A stretch of DNA of 64,000 bases from Fimbriimonadaceae bacterium (lineage in GTDB: Bacteria > Armatimonadota > UBA10988). The position numbers were made by a program, and so were the translations under genes. This document shows positions 55,651 to 62,802 of the stretch, piece by piece; position 1 is the stretch's first letter; each line of letters begins with the position of its first letter. The notes beneath the pieces are model-generated. The model was not told the origin of the DNA and searched no databases. It was given only the letters and a program-made list of their open reading frames with translations. Location of the stretch: positions 1 through 64,000 of the forward strand of contig JADZEX010000086.1 in assembly GCA_020850355.1 (NCBI GenBank). Reading direction: 5' to 3'.

Positions 55651-57461
55651 TTCGGGGGTACCCAGGTCAGGGCGATGTCCTTGAGCGTGGCCACGGCCGC
55701 CGGCGCGGTGCCGCCCGCGCGGACGGTCAAGGTCAGCGGTCCGCGGGGCACGGTGACCACGCCGCAACTGATGGCGGTGGCAGCACTCGAGACCGGCTGC
55801 TGCACGGCCTGCCCGACCTGCACGGTGAGCGGAGCACACTGGTCCAGCGCCGTGCCGCGGAGCATGACCTGGTAGCGGCCGGGGTCGCGGCAATCGAGGG
55901 CGTAGCTGGCGCTGTCGCCCGCGGCCGCGAACCCGACGGCGGTTTGACCAACCACCCGGACCCGTCCACTGAGCTGCTGCGCCATCGCCGCGGGCAGCAG
56001 GTTCTGGCCCGGGCGCCGGCCGGTTTCAACGCCTGCGAAGAGCCGGATAGTGGGCATCGCGAAGGCCCGCCCGCTGGCCAGCAGTGCGTCCCACCGTTGG
56101 CGCAAGTCGGCCAGCAGCGCCGCGGTCACCGCCGGCTGCGCCTCGTGCTGGTCCTGGCTCTCGGTCGGGTCGGCCAGGATGTCGTACAGCGCGACCTGCC
56201 CGCCGGGCAGCGCGTGCAGCTTCCAGCGGGGGCCGCGGAGACAGAGGTGATGGTCTTCCAAGCGCAGCGCGCGCGGGTCGGGGATGATCCCGGCGGTGGC
56301 CCGCGGCGAGCCCGGTCCGGCGATCCCCAGCCGCAGCACGGCCGGGTGGTCGTCGACGCTGCTGGCCTGCTCCAGCGCCGGCCGCAGGCTGCGCCCGGCC
56401 AGCGGCTGGTGGGGCTGCGAGTCCGGGGCGATGCCGGCCAGGTCGAGCAGCGTCGGCAGGACGTCCTCGGCGCTGCCGAACTGCGGCCGGTCACCGGGCG
56501 TGACGCGGCCGGGCCAACGCACCAACATCGGCACCCGAATCCCGTTCTCCCAAACGGTCGCCTTGTGCCCGCGCAGCCCGGCCGGGTTGCGGATTCGCCA
56601 GTCCTCCGGACTCAGCGGCTGGCTGGCGGGGTCCTGGTCGGTCATGCCGTTGTCGCTGACCAGGGCGACGATGGTCCGCTCCGCCTGACCCGCGGCGGCC
56701 AGCCCGTCGAGCAACCTGCCAATCGCCGCGTCGAGCTGGGCCAGACTGCCATAACAGGCCGCCAACTGCGGCGACAGCCCCTGCTGCCGGAAGGGCGCGC
56801 TGCACCGCTCGTCGCAGACCCACGGCAAGTGGGGAATGATGTAGGCGGCGGTCAGCAGCCAGGGCTGCGGGCCCGCCCCTTGCACGAACTCCAGGGCCCG
56901 GTCGGTGAGCAGATCGCAGCTCCAGCCGGGCACCGTCTGGACCCCCGCGCGGCTGTTCAGCGGCGGATCGCGATGCACGTAGCCACCGTCGATCACCACC
57001 GCGTCGTCCCAGCCGCGGTGCCATGGCTGCAGCTCCAGCACGCGCGTCGTATCGGCCTTGCCGAGGTGCAGCGTGCGGTAGCCGGCGTGCTGGAACCAGG
57101 CCGGCAGCAGGGTCTCGTCACGCTGCAGGTTGGCCCGTGGTGGGACGCCCCAGACCCCGGTCGAGAGGTGCTCTCGCCCGGTGTAGAGCGCCGCCCGCGA
57201 CGGGGAGCAGGCGGGGCAGACCACGAAGTTGCGGAAGACCGCCGACTCGCTGGCCAGGCGGTCGATCCGCGGCGTCCGCACGACCGGGTTGCCGGTGAAC
57301 CCGAAGTCGCTGTAGCCCTGGTCGTCGGTGATCAGCAGCAGCACGTTCGGCCGCGGCTCGGCGGCCTGGCTGCGGGTCAAGGTCGCCAGCGCCCCGGTCG
57401 CCGCCCACTGCGCAAAGCGGCGGCGGGTCACCCGGCCGGTGCTGCCGTCAGACCGGCTCAT
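55647..57461 (-). CDS. Tat-exported sulfatase (CSPSR) with C-terminal carbohydrate-binding-like domain
   Basis: 604 residues. Tat signal TRRRFAQWAATGALATL, metal motif LLITDDQGYSDFG, FGly motif CSPSRAALYTG with Cys85, GKADTTR and LVSDNGMTDQ. The last ~130 residues (RVRVVGQTAVGFAAAGDSASYAL to the end) form an extra beta domain not found in minimal sulfatases, perhaps for substrate binding. Starts 14 bases inside the 3' end of the MocA gene, so translation is coupled. Target sulfate ester unknown. Confidence 0.92.
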   Translation of the reverse strand: MSRSDGSTGRVTRRRFAQWAATGALATLTRSQAAEPRPNVLLLITDDQGYSDFGFTGNPVVRTPRIDRLASESAVFRNFVVCPACSPSRAALYTGREHLSTGVWGVPPRANLQRDETLLPAWFQHAGYRTLHLGKADTTRVLELQPWHRGWDDAVVIDGGYVHRDPPLNSRAGVQTVPGWSCDLLTDRALEFVQGAGPQPWLLTAAYIIPHLPWVCDERCSAPFRQQGLSPQLAACYGSLAQLDAAIGRLLDGLAAAGQAERTIVALVSDNGMTDQDPASQPLSPEDWRIRNPAGLRGHKATVWENGIRVPMLVRWPGRVTPGDRPQFGSAEDVLPTLLDLAGIAPDSQPHQPLAGRSLRPALEQASSVDDHPAVLRLGIAGPGSPRATAGIIPDPRALRLEDHHLCLRGPRWKLHALPGGQVALYDILADPTESQDQHEAQPAVTAALLADLRQRWDALLASGRAFAMPTIRLFAGVETGRRPGQNLLPAAMAQQLSGRVRVVGQTAVGFAAAGDSASYALDCRDPGRYQVMLRGTALDQCAPLTVQVGQAVQQPVSSAATAISCGVVTVPRGPLTLTVRAGGTAPAAVATLKDIALTWVPPK

Positions 57462-58425
57462 ACTGCAACCTCACCGGCTGCCCACGGTCGGCCGAGGCGC
57501 GGATCCCTTCGTAGAGCACCAGGCTGCGGTACCCCTCGGCGATCGGTGAGCGCACCGGCGTGCCCTCGCGCAGGTGCCGCACAAAGGCCTGCAACTCGGC
57601 CAGGTGCCCCGTGTCGAGGCCGCTGTCGCCAGCGCTGGTGGAGGTCGGCGGCTCGCGCCATTCGCTGGGCTGCCCGTCGACCGTCAGCCGCCAGGAGCTG
57701 CTGTTGTGGAGGCTCAGGGAGTTGCCCCCGCGGGCCGTCAGCTCGACCTCCTCGGTCGGCACGCCAAAGCTCCGGCCGTCGCTCAGGCTGAGACTGCCAA
57801 CCGCGCCGTCGGCGAAGCGCAGGCTGACGGCATAGGCGTCGGGACCCTGGCCGTAGGCGAACACCTCGTCGACCGGACCGCCCAGGTAGCAGGCCAGGTC
57901 GATGATGTGGACGCAGAAGTCGAGCAGGAAGTCGCTCCGCGGGCTGGTGTTGGCGAAGTGGCCGGAGTGGTAGTCGATCGACAGCGTCAGCAGCGCCCCG
58001 GCCGGCAAGCCGTCGAGCCAGCGGCGGGCGCGGTCGTAGCAGGTGGCGTAGCGCTTCTTGAAGGCCGTCATGCAGAGCCGTCCGGCCACCGCTGACGCCC
58101 GCGCCATCGCCAACGCCGCGGCCGCCGTGACGGCCGGGGGCTTCTCGGTGTAGACCGGGTAACCCAGCCCCAGAATCGCGGGCGCCAGCTCGGCATGTTG
58201 CGCCGGACCGATGCAGACGATCACCCCGTCGGGCTGCTCGGCCGCCAGCATTGCGGTCCAGTCCTGGTAGGCCCGTCCGCCGAAGCGCCGGGCCAGCGTC
58301 TCCGCCTTCGACAGCTCCAGGTCGCACGCGCCGACGAGCTGCGCGCCGGCCGCCCCGAGGTAAGGGTAGATCCGCTTGCCAGAGAGGCTGCCGCCGCCGA
58401 TCACCGCGATCCGCGGGTCGCTCAT
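57448..58425 (-). CDS. Gfo/Idh/MocA family oxidoreductase (third copy)
   Basis: 325 residues, ATG 58425. Rossmann motif RIAVIGGGSLSGKR, QPDGVIVCIGP, YTEKPPAVT with the family's EKP Lys, and HIIDLACYLGG in the C-terminal domain. No signal peptide, so cytoplasmic. It would oxidise or epimerise the sugar fragment produced by the sulfatases and glycosidases of this operon. Ten bases after the URO-D-like stop. Confidence 0.9.
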   Translation of the reverse strand: MSDPRIAVIGGGSLSGKRIYPYLGAAGAQLVGACDLELSKAETLARRFGGRAYQDWTAMLAAEQPDGVIVCIGPAQHAELAPAILGLGYPVYTEKPPAVTAAAALAMARASAVAGRLCMTAFKKRYATCYDRARRWLDGLPAGALLTLSIDYHSGHFANTSPRSDFLLDFCVHIIDLACYLGGPVDEVFAYGQGPDAYAVSLRFADGAVGSLSLSDGRSFGVPTEEVELTARGGNSLSLHNSSSWRLTVDGQPSEWREPPTSTSAGDSGLDTGHLAELQAFVRHLREGTPVRSPIAEGYRSLVLYEGIRASADRGQPVRLQYEPV

Positions 58426-58435
58426 GAGAACTCCT

Positions 58436-59611
58436 TCAGGCCACCTCGGCGGTCACCTCGCGGGCGATGGCGGCCCACTCGAAGAGCCGCTCGGGGCGGT
58501 ACTGCACCGTGCTGATGTCCTTCAGATGAATCTCGATCACGCAGCCGCCGGCCTTCGCTTCGAGCAGCCGCTCGCGGAGGTACTGCCGGATGCCCGCCGG
58601 GTCCCAGCTCTCGGTGGCGAAGATCGCCGGGTTCGGCTTCCAGGCGAAGATCGCCTGATTGCCCAGATTCGCCACCGCTTTGGTGAAGTCGACCCACGGG
58701 CTCATCGAGATCTTGCGCAAGTTCGGGAGATTGCGGCGGACCACGTCCACCTTGTGGTGCAGCGGCTCGCAGCAACCGTAGTAGTTGAGACCCCAGCGGT
58801 TGAACCAGCGCCGCTCATGCTGCAACGCAAACTCCTCGTGCATCGCGGGCGAGACCTCGCTGAAGATCTGCGCCGCGCCGATGCCCCACAGCTCGCTGGC
58901 CGGCCGCTCCAGCAGGTCGAGCGCCTCGTACTGCTCCAGTCGCGCCAGCCAGGCGGTCACGAAATGGTCCATCAGGTGATGCACATAGTCCGGGCGCAGC
59001 GCCATGTCGAGCAGGATCTCCTCGACCCCGGTCCAGCGCACCAGCTCGTCCCAAGGGGCGAACCAGAAGCTGCCGGTCTTGCACGGCCGCACCGGCAGCA
59101 GGCCGTCGAAGATGGCACAGCGCGCGTCGTACTGCTGCGCGGTGGCGGCCGCATCGTGGCTGACCTGGGGCGTCAGGATCTTGGCGGCATCGGCTTCCTC
59201 GCGGATCTGAATGTGGTACTCGCGGCTGACCACGTCGCTGGCGTCGTCGGTGCGGGCGACGCGCACGTCTTCGCGGATGCCGAACCCGCTGTCGCGGACC
59301 ACCGCGGGCGAGGCGATGCTGGCGCTGAGCACCGTGTCGTCGCGGTAGTGGCGCCACTTGTAGAGGGTGCGCCGCAGGCCCAGCTCAAGGCCGCGGCAGA
59401 AGCCGTCGGTGCAGTGCAGATCCAGCTCGCCGCTGCCGTTCAGCTCATGCCAGGGCTCCTGGTAGATGTAGACCGGCGGCCGGGCCCACCGCAGGTCGAG
59501 CACCGCGGCCTGCCCGGCAGCGTTGGCAGCATGTTGCGGGTCGGCCGCGGCCACGGCGAGTTGCTCGCCCAGGCCCCGGAGGATGTCGCGGTCGGCGGTC
59601 GGAACTTGCAT
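58436..59611 (-). CDS. URO-D-like (uroporphyrinogen decarboxylase/MtaA superfamily) protein
   Basis: 391 residues from ATG 59611 (GAGG 9 bases ahead). Barrel protein with GSGELDLHCTDGF-like core, FWFAPWDELVRWTGVEEILLD (in parts), LLDMALRPDYVHHLMDHFV, LNYYGCCEPLHHKVDVVRRNLPNLRKISMSPW, in which GCCEPLHHK is the superfamily's Cys/His site, and IFAWKPNPAIFA. Relatives include heme enzyme HemE and corrinoid-dependent methyltransferases MtaA/CmuA. Members that sit in glycan operons are uncharacterised; demethylation of a methoxylated sugar or corrinoid-linked transfer is one guess. Not HemE: key HemE motifs are lacking and no heme gene is near. Confidence 0.78.
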   Translation of the reverse strand: MQVPTADRDILRGLGEQLAVAAADPQHAANAAGQAAVLDLRWARPPVYIYQEPWHELNGSGELDLHCTDGFCRGLELGLRRTLYKWRHYRDDTVLSASIASPAVVRDSGFGIREDVRVARTDDASDVVSREYHIQIREEADAAKILTPQVSHDAAATAQQYDARCAIFDGLLPVRPCKTGSFWFAPWDELVRWTGVEEILLDMALRPDYVHHLMDHFVTAWLARLEQYEALDLLERPASELWGIGAAQIFSEVSPAMHEEFALQHERRWFNRWGLNYYGCCEPLHHKVDVVRRNLPNLRKISMSPWVDFTKAVANLGNQAIFAWKPNPAIFATESWDPAGIRQYLRERLLEAKAGGCVIEIHLKDISTVQYRPERLFEWAAIAREVTAEVA

Positions 59612-59733
59612 CGGCGGAACCTCTACCGGCGAGGCTCTACGCGGTGCAGCGCCCGAACCCTTCCCCGGCACCGCGCCTTGCCCACAAGCACACCCAGTCC
59701 TCGACCGCCGGCCCACCGCGTGCTCCGCCGAGG

Positions 59734-59794
59734 CCCGGTGCCCAGGGCGTTGCCCTGGGCTGGCTTGAGTCGCCCCTGCGGGGCTCCGGATCTC
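59734..59794. repeat. dispersed double-hairpin repeat, copy 1
   Basis: 61-base unit with a perfect 9-bp hairpin (GCCCAGGGC/GCCCTGGGC, loop GTT) and a second hairpin GCCCC-TGC-GGGGC. Direct copy 145 bases later. Lies in the divergent intergenic region, with no coding potential recognised. Confidence 0.75.
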
Positions 59795-59878
59795 GGGCCT
59801 GCCGCAGTGCCCAGCGCCCCCACCAGCTTGTCCTGAGCGCGGCGCAGCCGCTGTGGCCCGCCGCGGGTTCCGACACGG

Positions 59879-59939
59879 CCCGGTGCCCAGGGCGTTGCCC
59901 CGGGCTGGCTTGAGTCGCCCCTGCGGGGCGCCGGATCTC
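59879..59939. repeat. dispersed double-hairpin repeat, copy 2
   Basis: Direct repeat of 59734-59794: same hairpin order, with one mismatch in the first stem (A opposite C) and a 6-bp second stem (CGCCCC-TGC-GGGGCG). I believe such units are common between genes in related GC-rich bacteria, but cannot verify it here. Confidence 0.75.
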
Positions 59940-60074
59940 AACCCCAGCCCCCTGTCCACCCACAGCGACTGGGAGTCAAAGGGCCGTCCGCGGCGCCGGC
60001 GATCGGGGCCAGGGGTAGCCCCGGCAAGAGGAGGTCGCCCGCGGCTGGCGCACATCAACTGGCGGGAGGAGTTG

Positions 60075-60635
60075 ATGGAGCAGCCGAGCCTCGCCACCCC
60101 GCGCCTGTTGCTGCGGCCGTTTGCGTTGACCGACGCTGCGACGGTGCGGCTGCTGGCTGGCGATCCGGCGGTCGCCGACACCACGCTGAACATTCCGCAC
60201 CCCTACCCCGAGGGCCTCGCCGAGCAGTGGATCGGCTCCCACCAGCGGTCGTTCCAGCGCGGCGAGCATGTCCACTTCGCCATCGAGCTGAGCAGCACCG
60301 GCGAGCTGCTCGGGTGCCTCGGTCTGGGCTGCAGCCCGCGCTTCTGCCGCGCCGAGCTGGGCTACTGGATCGGCCTGCCCTACTGGGGTTGCGGTTACTG
60401 CACCGAAGCGGCGACGGCAGTGGTGGAGTACGCCTTCGGCGAACGCCGGCTGCACCGCCTGGTCGCCCGCCACCTGGCGCGCAACCCGGCCTCCGGCCGC
60501 GTGATGCAGAAGCTCGGGATGATCTACGAGGGCACCGCGCGGGAGCATGTCGGCAAGCACGGCGTCTGGGAAGACCTGGTGTGCTACGGCCTGTTGGCCA
60601 ATGACCCCCGGCCAGGGGCGGAGACCGCGCGATGA
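60075..60635 (+). CDS. GNAT acetyltransferase (RimJ/RimL type)
   Basis: 186 residues; ATG 60075 follows GGAGGAG closely. Family features: LATPRLLLRPFALTDAATV at the N-terminus, GELLGCLGLGC, AELGYWIGLPYWGCGYCTEA (acetyl-CoA pyrophosphate loop region), RLHRLVARHLARNPASGRVMQKLGM and EGTAREHVGKHG. RimJ/RimL-like enzymes acetylate protein N-termini, amino groups or small molecules with acetyl-CoA. Cytoplasmic. Its stop overlaps the next ATG by 4 bases, so it is coupled to a deacetylase, an apt pairing by activity though substrates are unknown. Confidence 0.9.
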   Translation: MEQPSLATPRLLLRPFALTDAATVRLLAGDPAVADTTLNIPHPYPEGLAEQWIGSHQRSFQRGEHVHFAIELSSTGELLGCLGLGCSPRFCRAELGYWIGLPYWGCGYCTEAATAVVEYAFGERRLHRLVARHLARNPASGRVMQKLGMIYEGTAREHVGKHGVWEDLVCYGLLANDPRPGAETAR

Positions 60636-61471
60636 ACGTCTTGATGATTGGTGCGCATCCCGACGACTGCGAGATCAAGTCGGCCGGCACGGCGGTGTTG
60701 TTCCGGCAGCTCGGGCATCGCGTGAAGTACGTCTCGGTCACCAATGGGGCGACCGGGCACCAGGAGCAGGGCGGCGTGACCCTCGCCCGGCGCCGCGCCG
60801 CGGAGGCCGCCGCGGTCGCCGCGGTGCTCGGGATCGAGTACCAGGTGCTCGACATCCTGTCCGGCGACCTCGAGGCGACGCTACCCTACCGCAAGCAGAT
60901 GATCGCCCTGATCCGCGCCTTCGAGGCCGATCTGATCTTCACGCACCGGCCCAACGACTACCACCCCGACCACCGCCACACCGCGCTGCTGGTGCAGGAC
61001 AGCGCCTATGTCGTGACGGTGCCGTCGAATGTCCCGCTGACGCCCGCGCTGCCGCGCAACCCGGTGATTGGCTACTTCAGCGACCACTTCCGGCGGCCCT
61101 ACCCCTTCACGCCCGACATCGTCCTCGACATCACGCCGGTCTGGGACCAGAAGCTGCGCGCGCTGCACTGCCACACGTCCCAGATGTACGAGTGGCTGCC
61201 CTACAACAGCGGCCAGCTTGACGAGGTGCCGGCCGACGAGGCGGCCCGGCTGGAGTGGCTGCGGGCCCGCCGCGCACCGGCCGATGCGCAGCGCGCGGAG
61301 GCCCACCCGGAGCTGCTGGCCGAGCTGTACGGCCCGCTGGCCAGCGGCGTGCAGTACGCCGAGGCGTTCGAGGTTTCCGAGTACGGGCGGTCCTTGACCG
61401 CCGCCAACCGCCGCGAGCTGTTCCCGATGCTGCCCGACCCGGCCACCTGGTCGACCGGAGCGCCCGCATGA
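60632..61471 (+). CDS. PIG-L family N-acetylsugar deacetylase-like protein
   Basis: 279 residues. N-terminal zinc motif IGAHPDDCEIKSAG, later FTHRPNDYHPDHRHTA (HPDH, third zinc ligand) and VLDITPVWDQKLRAL with HTSQMYEW, all standard for PIG-L/LmbE-like deacetylases. No signal peptide, so it should act on cytoplasmic N-acetylated sugars or sugar conjugates. Unlike the partial gene at the window start, there is no GATase-like extension. Flanked by ATGA overlaps on both sides (GNAT before, sulfatase-like after). Confidence 0.93.
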   Translation: MNVLMIGAHPDDCEIKSAGTAVLFRQLGHRVKYVSVTNGATGHQEQGGVTLARRRAAEAAAVAAVLGIEYQVLDILSGDLEATLPYRKQMIALIRAFEADLIFTHRPNDYHPDHRHTALLVQDSAYVVTVPSNVPLTPALPRNPVIGYFSDHFRRPYPFTPDIVLDITPVWDQKLRALHCHTSQMYEWLPYNSGQLDEVPADEAARLEWLRARRAPADAQRAEAHPELLAELYGPLASGVQYAEAFEVSEYGRSLTAANRRELFPMLPDPATWSTGAPA

Positions 61472-62793
61472 ACGTGATCGTGATCGTCTGCGACACCTGG
61501 CACATCGACTACCTCGGCTGCTACGGCAACCCCTGGATTGAGACCCCGCAGATCGACCGCTTCGCGACCCGCGCGGTCGCCTTCGACGAGGCCTATCCCG
61601 AGAATCTGCCGACGCTACCGACGCGGACCAGTTGGTGGACCGGCAAGTTCGGCTTCCCGACCCGCCCCTGGGGCCCGTTGCCGCTGGATCAGGTGGTGCT
61701 GCCCGAACTGCTGCACCCGCACCGCATCCACAGCGCGCTGATCAGCGACTGTTACCACATGCACAAACCCGGGATGGGCTACGGCCGCGGCTTCGACGAG
61801 GTGGTCCGGATCCGCGGGCAGGAGTACGACCCTTACATCCCCGCCAGCCAGGCGCCAGTCGACCTGGCCGCCTCGCGCGAGCACTTCGTGCCCGACCTGC
61901 CCGAGGCGGCGCGCTGGGCCGCCAACTTCGAGCAGTACCTGCGCAACCGCAGCGCGGTGCGCTCGCCCGCAGAGACCTACATCGCCCAGGTGATCGACCG
62001 CTCGCTCGACTTTCTGGGCCGTCACGACGCCCGTCGCGAGCCGGTCTTCCTGTGGGTCGACTGCTTCGATCCCCACGAGCCGTGGGACGCTCCCGAGCCG
62101 TGGCGCTCCAAGTACGCCGCGGGCCTGCCGGGCCGGCCGCTGATCGATCCCCTGCCGGGTCGGGTCGGCGAGGTGATCCACGAGGCCGAGTTGCCGTTGT
62201 TGCGCGCCACCTACGCCGGGGAGGTCAGCTTCGTCGACCACCAGGTCGGTCGGCTGTTCAACGCCCTCGAGACCGGCGGCTGGTTCGACGACAGCCTGAT
62301 CCTCTGGCTGACCGACCACGGCGCGCCGCTCGGGGAGCACGGCATCGTGCGGAAGTGTCGACCCTGGCTGCACGAGGAGCTGATCCACACCCCCTGGCTG
62401 CTGCACCTGCCCGGCGACGAACTGGCCGGCACCCGCAGCAACCTGCTGGTGCAGGCCCCCGACCTGCTGCCGACGCTGCTGGACGCCTGCGGGATCGCCG
62501 CGCCAACCGACACGCACGGCTACTCGCTGCTGCCGCAACTGCGCGGCCAGCAGGAGCCGCGCCGCACCGCCGCCTACCTGGGCATGGCGCTCAGCGAGTG
62601 GGCCGTGCGCACCCGCGAGTGGAGCTTCCTGTTGCCGGTCCGCCCGCCGGTGCCCGGCGACCCACCGCGCGGGCCGCAGCTCTTCAGCCGCGCCGACCGC
62701 GCCGAACGCGACAACCTGGTCACCCGCGAGCCGGCCCTGGCGGCCGCGCTGGAACTGCAACTGCGGCGCTTCGTGCAGGGGCTGCCGCGCTGA
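61468..62793 (+). CDS. sulfatase-like hydrolase with Thr at the catalytic position
   Basis: 441 residues. ATG 61468 overlaps the deacetylase stop. N-terminus VIVIVCDTWHIDYLGCYG has the first metal Asp (Asp9). Where sulfatases have C/S-x-P-x-R, this reads T-L-P-T-R (Thr49 to Arg53), then TSWWTGKFGF. C-terminal metal motif LTDHGAPLGEHG is intact and LLHLPGDEL, LPTLLDACGI follow. With no Cys or Ser to convert to formylglycine it cannot be an ordinary sulfatase; Thr is the nucleophile in phosphodiesterase-type members of the alkaline phosphatase superfamily. No signal peptide. Confidence 0.9.
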   Translation: MNVIVIVCDTWHIDYLGCYGNPWIETPQIDRFATRAVAFDEAYPENLPTLPTRTSWWTGKFGFPTRPWGPLPLDQVVLPELLHPHRIHSALISDCYHMHKPGMGYGRGFDEVVRIRGQEYDPYIPASQAPVDLAASREHFVPDLPEAARWAANFEQYLRNRSAVRSPAETYIAQVIDRSLDFLGRHDARREPVFLWVDCFDPHEPWDAPEPWRSKYAAGLPGRPLIDPLPGRVGEVIHEAELPLLRATYAGEVSFVDHQVGRLFNALETGGWFDDSLILWLTDHGAPLGEHGIVRKCRPWLHEELIHTPWLLHLPGDELAGTRSNLLVQAPDLLPTLLDACGIAAPTDTHGYSLLPQLRGQQEPRRTAAYLGMALSEWAVRTREWSFLLPVRPPVPGDPPRGPQLFSRADRAERDNLVTREPALAAALELQLRRFVQGLPR

Positions 62794-62802
62794 GGATCCA
62801 TC

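Larger units (their letters stand above)
59612..60074. other. divergent intergenic region (~463 bases)
   Basis: Between the URO-D-like operon (left, minus) and the GNAT operon (right, plus). It holds the two hairpin repeats described separately and several GC-rich stretches. Overlapping long frames here read as low-complexity Pro/Arg/Ala protein without start sites, so I call no gene. No convincing promoter boxes seen. Confidence 0.6.

Noticed and set aside
58436-59611. hemE (uroporphyrinogen decarboxylase proper)
   Set aside because: The barrel has the GCCEPLHHK Cys/His site of the methyltransferase branch, and no other heme gene is present.
59640-60060. Short Pro/Arg/Ala-rich open frames in several frames
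   Set aside because: They are created by the GC-rich hairpin repeats and lack start sites or conserved character.
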